Source: an uncultured bacterium (GTDB lineage: Bacteria; Verrucomicrobiota; Kiritimatiellia; RFP12; UBA1067). From it: a stretch of DNA of 64,000 nt. Below the pieces are notes generated by a model. It searched no databases. It was not told where the DNA came from and saw nothing but the letters and a program-made list of their open reading frames with translations. Positions 44,512 through 53,454 of this stretch are shown here, piece by piece. Made by a program: the position numbers and the translations under genes. The stretch lies in assembly GCA_902802945.1 (NCBI GenBank), contig CADCOC010000035.1:1-64000 (forward strand), written 5' to 3'. Numbering within the stretch: the first letter of the stretch is position 1; every line of letters starts with the position of its first letter.

Positions 44512-45252
44512 TCAAAGATCGCGGTAGAGGATGCGGCCGCACATCGTGCAGACCACCGGTCCCTGGACCGTTCCGCCGGATTCGATGATCTTCGCGTTGC
44601 GGTCCACGCTCTGTCCCACGAACGGAGGCTGCTTCATGTGGCAGCCATCGCACACGTCGTCGGAGTTGAGCAGCGCGACAGCGGGCCAGCGGCGCGTGCG
44701 CAGGCGCTCGTAGTAGAGGAGCGTGCGGGGATCCGCGTCGGAGACGGCCTTAGACCGCTCGGCGCGCTCCTGCTGCAGACGGGCGAGCTCGGCGTTCACC
44801 TCGGCAAGACGAGCGTCCAGATCGGCCACAAGACCGTCCACCCCGCCCTGCTCGGCGTCCACCTTCTCCTGCGCGACCGCGACGTTCTTCTCGAATGTCG
44901 GAGTTTCCTCCTCCAGTGCAAGCGCGCGGTTCTCGGCCGTCTCGGCCTCGCGCTCCAGCCCCTCGATCTGCATGATCGACTGCTGCATTTCCTTGTTGGA
45001 CTTGATAGACGTCTGCGCGAGCTTGAGCGTCTGTACCTTCGCGCGGATTTCCTCCGCTTCGGCCTCTTCCTTGCGAATCATGCCGCGATGAGCCTCGAGG
45101 TGGTTCTTCGCGAATTCGAGGGCGGCGTTCACCCCCGCAAGCCGGGCCTGTTCCTGCGCCTTGCGCTGCGGAATATCCCGTGCCTCGCGCTCCAGGTCGC
45201 GGATCTGACCGTCCGTGTCCTGAAGTTCAATCAACGGTTGTATCACATTCAC
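44512..45252 (-). CDS. Coiled-coil protein with C4 zinc ribbon (DUF164/CdsZ type)
   Basis: 246 residues from a GTG start at 45252, preferred because AGGAAGGA lies 8 nt upstream. The in-frame ATG at 45279 has no such site. A long coiled coil (about 10-175) with a turn near 85-90 is followed by a zinc ribbon CDGC...CTMC. The family is widespread and ill-characterised, with proposed roles in RNA or secretion-related regulation. It is 12 nt upstream of the RNase P RNA gene. Confidence 0.8.
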   Translation of the reverse strand: MNVIQPLIELQDTDGQIRDLEREARDIPQRKAQEQARLAGVNAALEFAKNHLEAHRGMIRKEEAEAEEIRAKVQTLKLAQTSIKSNKEMQQSIMQIEGLEREAETAENRALALEEETPTFEKNVAVAQEKVDAEQGGVDGLVADLDARLAEVNAELARLQQERAERSKAVSDADPRTLLYYERLRTRRWPAVALLNSDDVCDGCHMKQPPFVGQSVDRNAKIIESGGTVQGPVVCTMCGRILYRDL

Positions 45253-45372
45253 CGTAGTGTTCCTTCCTGGTCTTGTCAAAAAACAGATTGCGTATTTTAC
45301 CGAATCCGCCGCAATCCGTCAATCCCCCACCGCGGCTTTTGCTTTCACCGCCGCAGGGGATGTTCGTGAGCC

Positions 45373-46389
45373 CTACGCCATCTGCTTGAGGAAGCGGAGG
45401 TCGTTCTCGTAGAGCCAGCGGATGTCGGGGATTCCGTACTTGATCATCGCGATTCGCTCCACGCCGAAGCCGAACGCATAGCCGCTCACCGTATCGGGAT
45501 CCCAGCCGACGTGTCGGAACACGCGCGGATCGACCATGCCAGCGCCGGCGATCTCGATCCAGCCGGACTGCTTGCACACAGCGCAGCCCTTGCCCTTGCA
45601 GACGTGGCAGGTGAAGTCCACTTCCACGGACGGCTCGGTGAACGGGAAGAAATGCGGACGGAACCGCACCCCCGCGCCGTTGCCCATCATCTCGTTCGCG
45701 AAGTAGGCGAGCACGCTCTTGAGGTCCGCGAGCGAGACGGGCTTCGTATCGACGTAGAGTCCCTCGATCTGGTGGAAGTTCGCGCTGTGCGTCGCGTCCG
45801 TCGTGTCGCGCCGGTAGGTGCGCCCCGGACAGATCACGCGCACGGGCGGCTGCTTCGCGGCGAGCATCGTGCGAATCTGCACGGGCGAGGTCTGCGTGCG
45901 CAGAAGCTGGTCGTCCGTGAGCCAGAACGTGTCGCTGCGGTCCTGCGACGGATGGTGCGGCGGCGTGTTGAGCGCCGTGAAGTTGTTGAACGGCGTCTCG
46001 ATGTCGGGGCCGTCCGCCACCGTGAAGCCGAGCTTCCCGAAGATGCGCGCCGCGTCCGCGATCACGCGGCTGAGCGGATGCTCCACGCCGGGCTCGCCCC
46101 AGCGTCCGGGCAGCGTGGCGTCCACGGACTCCGCCGGACCCGACGCGCGCGCGCCCGCGCCCTTCGCGGCGAGGGCCGCCTCCACTTCCGCGCGCCAGGC
46201 CTGCACGGCCTTGCCGAACGCGGGACGCTCCTCCTTCGGCACGTCCTTCATGCCCTTGATGAGCGCGGGAATAGATCCGTTGCGTCCCACGTACTTGACG
46301 CGCAGTTTCTCGATGGCATCGGCGTCGGCCGCTGCCGCGATCTCCGCGAGCGACGCCGCCTTGCCCTGTTCTAGTTCTTCTAGTGTCAT
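45373..46389 (-). CDS. pheS: Phenylalanyl-tRNA synthetase alpha subunit
   Basis: 338 residues from the ATG at 46389, which overlaps the upstream stop (ATGA). The N-terminal coiled coil (1-80) leads to the class II core with motif 2 (GRTYRRDTTDATHSANFHQI), KGKGCAVCKQSGWIEI and motif 3 (GFGVERIAMIKYGIPDIR). It charges tRNA-Phe together with PheT, which is not in the window. Confidence 0.95.
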   Translation of the reverse strand: MTLEELEQGKAASLAEIAAAADADAIEKLRVKYVGRNGSIPALIKGMKDVPKEERPAFGKAVQAWRAEVEAALAAKGAGARASGPAESVDATLPGRWGEPGVEHPLSRVIADAARIFGKLGFTVADGPDIETPFNNFTALNTPPHHPSQDRSDTFWLTDDQLLRTQTSPVQIRTMLAAKQPPVRVICPGRTYRRDTTDATHSANFHQIEGLYVDTKPVSLADLKSVLAYFANEMMGNGAGVRFRPHFFPFTEPSVEVDFTCHVCKGKGCAVCKQSGWIEIAGAGMVDPRVFRHVGWDPDTVSGYAFGFGVERIAMIKYGIPDIRWLYENDLRFLKQMA

Positions 46390-48521
46390 TTTGTCTCTTT
46401 TCCGGTAACGGGTTTGCCAGCCTCGGGTGCCGCCTTGCCGGCGTCGCAAGCGGGCTTTTCTGCCGTGCATTCAGTCTTTTCGGCGGCGCACGGCTGGCCC
46501 TTGCAGCAGAACGGCCACACCTTGAGCTTCCAGCACACGCCAAGTGCGATGCCGACGACGAAGACGAGCGTCAGCAGCAGCTTCCACCAGCCGCCCTTCG
46601 CATACGGGTCACGCGCAACGGCCGCGCCCATCGGGAGCTTCGCGGGACGCGTGAACGTGCGCGCAAGGCCCATAGAGAAGTAGAGCGGACGGTTCACGGC
46701 CCAGCCGCAGGCGTTGAGGATCGCGCCCAAATCGCGTGCGCGCAGCTTGAACCACGCGAGGATCACGCTCGGCAGCGACACGATGAGGATTATCGCGGCG
46801 ATGCCGGCCGCGATCTTCCACGGCGGCAATCCCGCGATGAGTCCCACCAGTGCCGCACATGCCGCGCCGGCCATGCCAACGCCCACGCCGAGAGCCGCCA
46901 CGGAGCTCGCGATCGCCGCACCGTTCGGGGCGGGAGCCGGCTGTGCGGGCGGAGGCGTCGCCGCAGCCGCCGCTGTGGCGTCGACTTGCGTACCCACCTT
47001 GGCAACGGCCGCGTCCTGCTTCGAGGAGAGGAACTTCTTGCACTGTTCGGCGATCGTGTTGCCGATCTTCGCCCACGGCGCCCAGAACGCCTCCTTCAGC
47101 GAAACCTGCGACTCGACGACCTTCGCGATCACCGCGTCCCAGTCGTTGCCATCGCAATCGTAGAAGATGCCGTTGCGTCCCGCGTAGAGCGGTGCCGTGC
47201 GTCCGGCCGTGATCACCGCGCAAACCTCGCGCGTCTCGCCCGTTGCCTTGCGCGTGAGCTTCGCGTAGAGGAGACAGCACTTCGACTTCTCGGCGAGCGC
47301 GGCGTGCGCGCCCTCGTCCGCCACGTGGAAGCAGAGGTTGCATGCGCGGCCGTCGATGTAGAGCGTACCGGTGCGGAACACGCTGTCGCTCTCGGAATCG
47401 TAGAGGTTCGCCTGGTTCACGTAGTTGCAGAGCCACGTGACGAGGTTCACCGCGTAGCGCAGCGCGCGCGTGCAGTCCACGAGGCGCCCGTACTCGTCCG
47501 CGAGCGCGAGGTCCTTCTGGATGAGGTCGTTGACCTTCGCCTGCATCGCGCCGCCCTTCGTAAACTCCGCAAGCTTCTCTTCGCCCACGCCCTCCACGGC
47601 CAAGCCGGCCTTCGCACCGAGCCACGCCGCGTACGGGGCGAACTTCGCCTTAACGGCGGCCCAGTCGTCGCGCGAGAGCGACTCTGCTTTCTCCACGCCA
47701 AGCGCCGGCGCCACGGCCGCCTGCGCGAACGCGCGGAACTTGCCGAGCCACAGCGGATGCACGCCCTGCGTGAGCGGCAGCACGGGATCGGGCTCGTTCG
47801 TGACGAGCGGAAGATCTTCCGGCACCGTGAAGAACTCGTCGATCTTCGCCTCCACTTCCTGCAGTGCGGCGTAGCCAGCGGGCGTGCCGTCGCCGATCAC
47901 CGCAGCGTCCGCGCCCGCCGCCTTCCACGCGAGGTACGCGGCGGCGTCCGCGAAGAACGCATCCGCCTTCGCCTGGTCCGCGCCCATGTCGCCGCCGCGG
48001 TCCGGCACGCCGCCTTCGCAAGCGACGATCGCAGCGATCGCATCCGAGACCGCCGCATCGGACGTGGACTTCGGCGTGACGATTCCGTCGCCGTTGAGCG
48101 GCTGGGCGTTGAAGACGTCCGTCGTGCCTGTCACGTCCGCCAGCGTGATCTCCGTGGCGTCCGCCTTGCCCGCACGCAGGAGGATGTTCTTGAACGACTT
48201 GAGGAGCGCCTTGCCCTCGTCTGTCGAGTCATCAATGTCCGAAAGCGCGATTGAATCCTTGCGCGCAAAGAGGAACTCGAGGTTCTTGAAACGCGCGCGC
48301 ATCCACTCCACGGCAGCGCGCACCTCTGGCACGCGGATGCGGCCGTCGCCGTCAGTGTCCAGCAGTTTCAGCGTGGCGGGATCGAAGCGCAGACCGTCCG
48401 TCGACGCCGCGAGCACGGTCCAGAGCTTCTGGTCAAGCTCCTTAAGCGCCGCGAGGTCTTCGCCGTTCTCGAGCTTGACCTGCACGCAGCGCGCGGACTT
48501 GAAGAATTTCCATTTGTACAT
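46386..48521 (-). CDS. Large membrane-anchored EF-hand protein of unknown function
   Basis: 711 residues. An EF-hand calcium loop DTDGDGRIRVPE lies at about 55-66. A long middle region (100-520) without recognised domains includes ACNLCFHVADEG. Ala/Pro-rich linkers precede three membrane helices (about 545-575, 580-605 and 660-680), and a Cys/Lys-rich tail ends the chain. No signal peptide. It overlaps pheS by 4 nt, so it shares a transcript with it, an odd pairing. Confidence 0.6.
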   Translation of the reverse strand: MYKWKFFKSARCVQVKLENGEDLAALKELDQKLWTVLAASTDGLRFDPATLKLLDTDGDGRIRVPEVRAAVEWMRARFKNLEFLFARKDSIALSDIDDSTDEGKALLKSFKNILLRAGKADATEITLADVTGTTDVFNAQPLNGDGIVTPKSTSDAAVSDAIAAIVACEGGVPDRGGDMGADQAKADAFFADAAAYLAWKAAGADAAVIGDGTPAGYAALQEVEAKIDEFFTVPEDLPLVTNEPDPVLPLTQGVHPLWLGKFRAFAQAAVAPALGVEKAESLSRDDWAAVKAKFAPYAAWLGAKAGLAVEGVGEEKLAEFTKGGAMQAKVNDLIQKDLALADEYGRLVDCTRALRYAVNLVTWLCNYVNQANLYDSESDSVFRTGTLYIDGRACNLCFHVADEGAHAALAEKSKCCLLYAKLTRKATGETREVCAVITAGRTAPLYAGRNGIFYDCDGNDWDAVIAKVVESQVSLKEAFWAPWAKIGNTIAEQCKKFLSSKQDAAVAKVGTQVDATAAAAATPPPAQPAPAPNGAAIASSVAALGVGVGMAGAACAALVGLIAGLPPWKIAAGIAAIILIVSLPSVILAWFKLRARDLGAILNACGWAVNRPLYFSMGLARTFTRPAKLPMGAAVARDPYAKGGWWKLLLTLVFVVGIALGVCWKLKVWPFCCKGQPCAAEKTECTAEKPACDAGKAAPEAGKPVTGKETK

Positions 48522-48651
48522 TGTCGGTTCCTCTTAGGATTTCCTTTGGGTGAAATGACGCCGTTATTTTACCACAGTACCCCGCCCAAAACAAGCATTC
48601 ATGACAGTGATTCATGACGGCTTGACGCGGGGCGGGGAGTTGGGGTATACT

Positions 48652-48764
48652 ATTCGGCGTCCAAGACTGAAAAGCCATGCGATGGGGGGCACCACCTCGG
48701 GTGCCGCTTACGCTGGCTTTTTCTTTTTTCCGGGAAAGCCCCGGCAAGGAGAGGAGAACGAAAG
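48652..48764 (+). promoter_or_regulatory. Promoter and hairpin leader of the thiS-thiF-thiG-thiH operon
   Basis: TATACTAT at 48653 is followed by a short leader. It contains the hairpin GGCACC/GGGTGCC nested in AAAAGCCA...TGGCTTTTT, ending in a T-rich run: a terminator-like attenuator before the thiS ribosome site (GGAGAGGAG). I see no TPP riboswitch consensus (no CTGAGA core). Confidence 0.55.
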
Positions 48765-48959
48765 ATGTTGAAGATAAATGGCGAGGAGAAAGAGGCTGCG
48801 GGCCAGACGGTCGCGGCTTATCTGGCGTCGGCCGGCTTCGACGCCGCACGCGTCGTGGTGGAGCTGAACGAGACGATCGTGCCGAAGGCCCGCTACGCCG
48901 AGACGACGCTGCGCGACGGAGACCAGGTGGAAATCGTCTGTTTCATGGGAGGCGGCTGA
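48765..48959 (+). CDS. thiS: Sulfur carrier protein ThiS
   Basis: 64 residues, a ubiquitin-fold sulfur carrier with the C-terminal FMGGG end required for adenylation and thiocarboxylate formation in thiazole synthesis. Ribosome site GGAGAGGAG. It is followed by thiF after one base. Confidence 0.93.
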   Translation: MLKINGEEKEAAGQTVAAYLASAGFDAARVVVELNETIVPKARYAETTLRDGDQVEIVCFMGGG

Positions 48960-48960
48960 G

Positions 48961-49596
48961 ATGTCGCTCGACCGCGAAACATTCCGCTCCGCGCTCGTTG
49001 CGCGACACGGCGCCGCGCGCCAGGCGAAGTTCGAGGCCGCGCGCGTGGCGGTGTGCGGACTCGGCGGACTCGGCTCCAACGTGTCCATCGCCCTCGCGCG
49101 CGCGGGCGTGGGACACCTCCATCTCTTCGACTTCGACCGCGTGGAGCCCTCCAACCTCAACCGCCAGCAGTACGCGGCCGCGCAGGTTGGTCTATCCAAG
49201 GCCGAAGCCCTCCGCGCGAACCTCGCCGCGATCAACCCCTTCTGCGACGTCACAGCCGAGCCGGTGCGCATCACGCCGGAGAACCTCGCCGCGCTTCTCG
49301 CAAATGACGACATCATCTGCGAGGCGTTCGACCGCGCCGAGGCGAAGGCCATGCTCGTCTCGGGCGTGCTGGAGGCGTTTCCGGAAAAGCCGGTCGTCGC
49401 CGCGTCCGGAATGTCCGGCCTCGCCTCCGCGAACGCCATCACGACCCGTCGCGTCGCGAAACGCCTCTACCTCTGCGGCGACGGCACGACGGACGTCGAC
49501 GACAACCTCGGCCTCTACGGCGCACGCGTGCTCGTGTGCGCAGCCCACCAGGCCACCATGATCCTGCGCCTCATCGACGGCACGGACGAACCTTGA
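48961..49596 (+). CDS. thiF: ThiS adenylyltransferase ThiF
   Basis: 211 residues. Nucleotide-binding GLGGLGSN near residue 30, then LFDFDRVEPSNLNRQQY. It activates the C-terminus of ThiS with ATP. It is short for an E1-like enzyme, like the ThiF form found beside thiS-thiG-thiH operons. The zinc-binding CxxC pairs of longer E1 enzymes are absent. Confidence 0.9.
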   Translation: MSLDRETFRSALVARHGAARQAKFEAARVAVCGLGGLGSNVSIALARAGVGHLHLFDFDRVEPSNLNRQQYAAAQVGLSKAEALRANLAAINPFCDVTAEPVRITPENLAALLANDDIICEAFDRAEAKAMLVSGVLEAFPEKPVVAASGMSGLASANAITTRRVAKRLYLCGDGTTDVDDNLGLYGARVLVCAAHQATMILRLIDGTDEP

Positions 49597-49608
49597 AAGG
49601 AAAACGAA

Positions 49609-50382
49609 ATGGCAAACGAAACTGACACATTCACACTCGGCGGAAAGACCTTCACATCCCGCTTTATCCTCGGCTCGGGTAAATACTCGCTCGACCTCAT
49701 CCGCGCGGCGGTCGAACACGCAGGCGCGCAGATCATCACGCTCTCCGTGCGCCGCGCGAACACGCAGGAGAAGGAGAACATCCTCGACTACATTCCCAAG
49801 GGCGTCACGCTCCTCCCGAACACCTCCGGCGCGCGCGACGCGAAGGAGGCCGTGCGCATCGCGCGCCTCGCCCGCGAGCTCGGCTGCGGCGAATTCGTGA
49901 AGATCGAGATCATGCGCGATACGAAATACCTCCTTCCCGACAACCTGGAGACGATCAAGGCCACCGAGCAGCTCGCCGCCGAGGGTTTCACCGTGCTCCC
50001 GTACATGTACCCCGATCTCAACGTGGCACGCGACCTCGTGAAGGCAGGCGCCGCCGCCGTCATGCCGCTCGGCGCGCCCATCGGGTCAAATAAGGGACTC
50101 GCCACCGCGGACTTCATCCAGATCCTCATCGACGAAATCGAGTTGCCGATCATCGTGGACGCCGGCATCGGCGCGCCAAGCCAGGCCTGCCGTGCAATGG
50201 AGATGGGCGCCGCCGCCATCATGGCGAACACGGCCCTCGCCACCTCCGGCGACGTACCGCGCATGGCCCGCGCGTTCCGTCTCGCGATCGAGGCCGGACA
50301 CGACGCCTACCGCGCCGGACTCGGACGCGTCCTCGCGCGCGGCGCCGCCGCCTCCGACCCGCTCACCGGCTTCCTTCGCTGA
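49609..50382 (+). CDS. thiG: Thiazole synthase ThiG
   Basis: 257 residues, a TIM barrel. Motifs: [19 protein letters not shown] near the start, [17 protein letters not shown] (candidate catalytic Lys), [13 protein letters not shown] and [18 protein letters not shown]. It joins the thiocarboxylated ThiS, dehydroglycine from ThiH and deoxyxylulose phosphate into the thiazole. Confidence 0.95.
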   Translation: MANETDTFTLGGKTFTSRFILGSGKYSLDLIRAAVEHAGAQIITLSVRRANTQEKENILDYIPKGVTLLPNTSGARDAKEAVRIARLARELGCGEFVKIEIMRDTKYLLPDNLETIKATEQLAAEGFTVLPYMYPDLNVARDLVKAGAAAVMPLGAPIGSNKGLATADFIQILIDEIELPIIVDAGIGAPSQACRAMEMGAAAIMANTALATSGDVPRMARAFRLAIEAGHDAYRAGLGRVLARGAAASDPLTGFLR

Positions 50383-50392
50383 GGAAACGAAC

Positions 50393-51658
50393 ATGAACGA
50401 CCCCAAACGCCGCGACCTGATCTTTGACGCGGACGGACTCTCCCCCGCCGCCCTCGCGCGCAAGCACCAGCTTGAGCGCGACCCGTCGTGTCGGACCGAC
50501 CCGATGGCGTACCTGCCCGGCATGGAGGTGATCGACTCCGACCTCAAGGACCGCGTGCGCGCGGCAATGGCGGCGTACGATCCGTCCCGCTACACGACGG
50601 CGGACGCGCGCCGTGCCCTCGAGCACGAACGCTGTTCCGTGGAGGATTTCCAGGCGCTTCTCTCCCCCGCCGCCGCGCCCTTCCTCGAACGCATGGCCGA
50701 ACGCGCCCGCGCCGAGACTGTCCGACACTTCGGCAACACGGTGTACATCTTCACGCCCCTCTACATCGCGAACCACTGCGAGAACTACTGCGTCTACTGC
50801 GGCTTCAACTGCTACAACCCCATCCGCCGCATGAAGCTCGACAAGGGACAGATCGAGCGCGAGATGGAGATCATCGCGAAGTCCGGCATGGAAGAGATTC
50901 TCCTCCTCACCGGCGAGAGCCGCAGCGTGAGCGGCGTGGAGTACATCGGCGATGCCTGCGAGCTCGCGCGGAAGTACTTCCGCCTCGTGGGGCTTGAGGT
51001 GTACCCGATGAACACCGACGAATACCGCTATCTGCGCGAACGCGGCGCCGACTACGTGACCGTGTTCCAGGAGACGTACGACGTGGAGCAGTACGAGAAG
51101 CTCCACCTCCAAGGACACAAGCGCGTGTGGCCGTACCGCTTCGACGCGCAGGAGCGCGCCCTGCGGGGCGGGATGCGCGGCGTCGCGTTCTCGGCGCTAC
51201 TCGGACTCTCCGACTTTCGCAAGGACGCCCTTGCAACGGCGCTCCACGCCTGCTGGCTCCAACGGAAATACCCGGAGGCGGAGATCAGCCTCTCGTGTCC
51301 GCGCCTCCGCCCCATCACGAACCACGCGGACGTCCGTCCCGGCGAGATCGGCGAGCGCGAGCTCTGCCAGGTGCTCTGCGCCTACCGTATCTTCCTGCCC
51401 TTCGCGGGCATCACCGTGTCCTCGCGCGAAAGCGCCTCCTTCCGCAACGGCATCACGAAGATTGCAGCGACGAAAGTCTCCGCCGGCGTCTCCACCGGCA
51501 TCGGCGACCACGCCTCGAAATATGGCGAAAAATCCACTTCTGAAAAAGAAGGCGACGAACAGTTCGAGATCAGCGACGCGCGCAGCCTCGCGAAAATGTA
51601 CGCCGACCTCGCGGGCGAGGGACTCCAGCCCGTCCTAAACGACTACGTCTACGTGTAA
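50393..51658 (+). CDS. thiH: 2-iminoacetate synthase ThiH
   Basis: 421 residues from the ATG at 50393, with GAGGAAA upstream. The longer open frame that overlaps thiG has no ribosome site. Radical-SAM cluster motif CENYCVYCGF, then LLTGESRS and FQETYDVEQYEKLHLQG. It cleaves tyrosine to supply dehydroglycine in anaerobic thiamine synthesis, in keeping with an anaerobe. Confidence 0.93.
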   Translation: MNDPKRRDLIFDADGLSPAALARKHQLERDPSCRTDPMAYLPGMEVIDSDLKDRVRAAMAAYDPSRYTTADARRALEHERCSVEDFQALLSPAAAPFLERMAERARAETVRHFGNTVYIFTPLYIANHCENYCVYCGFNCYNPIRRMKLDKGQIEREMEIIAKSGMEEILLLTGESRSVSGVEYIGDACELARKYFRLVGLEVYPMNTDEYRYLRERGADYVTVFQETYDVEQYEKLHLQGHKRVWPYRFDAQERALRGGMRGVAFSALLGLSDFRKDALATALHACWLQRKYPEAEISLSCPRLRPITNHADVRPGEIGERELCQVLCAYRIFLPFAGITVSSRESASFRNGITKIAATKVSAGVSTGIGDHASKYGEKSTSEKEGDEQFEISDARSLAKMYADLAGEGLQPVLNDYVYV

Positions 51659-51681
51659 GCCGCCCCGTCGCGTTTTCCGTT

Positions 51682-53454
51682 TCACTTGGTCTTTGGAAGC
51701 GCGATGGATGGATTCTTGAGGTCCGTCCAGAGCGTACCCTCGCCGGAGTGCAGCACGCGAATAGAGAGATCGGGAGAAAGCGATTCCACGAACTTGAGGT
51801 CCGCAAGCGACGACGGGGAGGCGAATACTTCGGCTCTGCGCTTCGCGCCGAGCGCCTTCTCGTTCTCCACAAGGAACATTGCCTTCGCCTCCGCCTCGCC
51901 CTGCGTACGCACGATGTCAGCCTTAATCTGCGCGGACTTGAGATTTATCTCCGCCACCTTCAGCTGGGCGTCCGCGCCGATGCCTGCGACCTCCTTGTCC
52001 CTTTCCGCGGCGATTGTGGCGACGATCTTCTTCGTCTCCTGTTCCGTTTCGCGCTTGAACTGGTCCACCATCGCAAGCTGCGTGTTGAGGAGCGCCTGTT
52101 TCTTCGCCGTCTCCTGCTGCGTCTTGTTGGTTAGGTCACGCTCCTTCGCGACGCTCGTCTCCTGAATCGGCTTGAGGATGTCCGCCGGCACCTCAACGTG
52201 GCGCACAATGGCGTTTCTGACGAGTATCTTCTTATCGCCGAGAATCTTCACCAACTCGTCCGTCATCTCCTTCTGGAACTTCTGACGTCCATCGCCGTCG
52301 ATGAACTCGCGCGCCTTGTAGCCCGAACCCTTCATGCGCGAGACGGAGAGAATCTGCGGAAGGATGATCTTCGAGACCACTGCCGGAAGGTCGCCGTACA
52401 GCATGTAGATACGAGAGATGTTCTCAGGCAGCAGCTCGAACTCCACAGTCATGTCGAGCATGATCGCGAAGCCATCCGAAGACGGGAACTGAACGAACTG
52501 GTTCATTCCGAACGCCACCGAATCGCTCGTCTGCACCGGCGGCTTCGCCGCAGCCGGTATCGGTGCGCCATAGCCATGCTGCCGCCCTCCTTGTTGTTGT
52601 ACGCTTGCTGTTTTCCTGGGGGCTACCTTCTTACGCGCAGCCGACGAACCGACTGGTGACTGCGATAAGTTCATCTGCGCCTCCTGCGCATTCAGTATTC
52701 CGAGATCGGCATTCGCGTTCATGTAGTCGGCCCGCTTCGCGATCTGGGAGGAGAGCGTGTTCTGCTGCAGCTCGGCGAGGCCGTTCGCGCTTGTCGATTG
52801 CGCCTTGGTGAGAACGACCGTACCGCTCTTGCCGACGATGGACACCTGGTTCATGCCGATTTCCACCACGTCGACCTGATACGCACGCGTGTTCACGTAG
52901 TAGAGCCCTGGTTGGAGAATTTTCTCAAAGACGCCCTTCTCGCCCGGCCCCGCGAACTTGCCCTCAGGGGCTGGCTTGCCCGTGAGCGAAGTCACCACGC
53001 CCGCATAGCCGATCGGGATGTTGATCGCGTCCTTCACCTCGATCTCGTATCCCTCAGGGTTGAGTCGGTACGTGCCCGGCCCCAGCACGCGGCGCCACAC
53101 GCCCTTGTAATCGTCGTCAGGCGCGATGATCTCACCGGGAGGGAGTTCCTTTCCGGTCTTGGACGTAACGATGCCGACCTTGCCGGCGGGGATGGTCGTG
53201 GCCGACACGATTGTCCAGTCGTTGTTGATCGGATTCAAGAAGTGGCGTCCCTCCGCGAGCGGAACACGCTGCACGCCCTTCTCGCCCGGTTCTGCGAGGA
53301 TGCGTCCGGGCGGAAGCTCCTTGCCGGTCTTCGTCGTCACTATCGCCATTTGCCCTTCAGGCACGTACACGCGGCATGTCGTCCATACGAAACCGAATGC
53401 CAGAACCACGACGGCGATTGCCGCCCCTGCGATAACTGCGATGGGATTCCTCAT
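51682..53454 (-). CDS. SPFH/Band 7 family membrane protein
   Basis: 590 residues. One N-terminal membrane helix (5-25). Repeated beta units of the pattern GIVTSKTGKELPPGEI (three copies within 35-200), an SPFH core (about 320-440) and a long coiled coil (about 440-540). Such proteins form rings or microdomains on the membrane. Its ATG overlaps the stop of the paralogue upstream by 4 nt. Confidence 0.8.
   Translation of the reverse strand: MRNPIAVIAGAAIAVVVLAFGFVWTTCRVYVPEGQMAIVTTKTGKELPPGRILAEPGEKGVQRVPLAEGRHFLNPINNDWTIVSATTIPAGKVGIVTSKTGKELPPGEIIAPDDDYKGVWRRVLGPGTYRLNPEGYEIEVKDAINIPIGYAGVVTSLTGKPAPEGKFAGPGEKGVFEKILQPGLYYVNTRAYQVDVVEIGMNQVSIVGKSGTVVLTKAQSTSANGLAELQQNTLSSQIAKRADYMNANADLGILNAQEAQMNLSQSPVGSSAARKKVAPRKTASVQQQGGRQHGYGAPIPAAAKPPVQTSDSVAFGMNQFVQFPSSDGFAIMLDMTVEFELLPENISRIYMLYGDLPAVVSKIILPQILSVSRMKGSGYKAREFIDGDGRQKFQKEMTDELVKILGDKKILVRNAIVRHVEVPADILKPIQETSVAKERDLTNKTQQETAKKQALLNTQLAMVDQFKRETEQETKKIVATIAAERDKEVAGIGADAQLKVAEINLKSAQIKADIVRTQGEAEAKAMFLVENEKALGAKRRAEVFASPSSLADLKFVESLSPDLSIRVLHSGEGTLWTDLKNPSIALPKTK

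Noticed and set aside
44253-44527. Open frames across the RNase P RNA gene
   Set aside because: The region has the conserved RNase P RNA blocks, and the translated products have no protein-like features.
46383-48254. 623-codon open frame on the plus strand
   Set aside because: Antisense to the EF-hand membrane protein, Arg-rich and without ribosome site or domain.
48652-48764. TPP riboswitch before thiS
   Set aside because: The conserved CTGAGA and the second TPP-binding core are absent.
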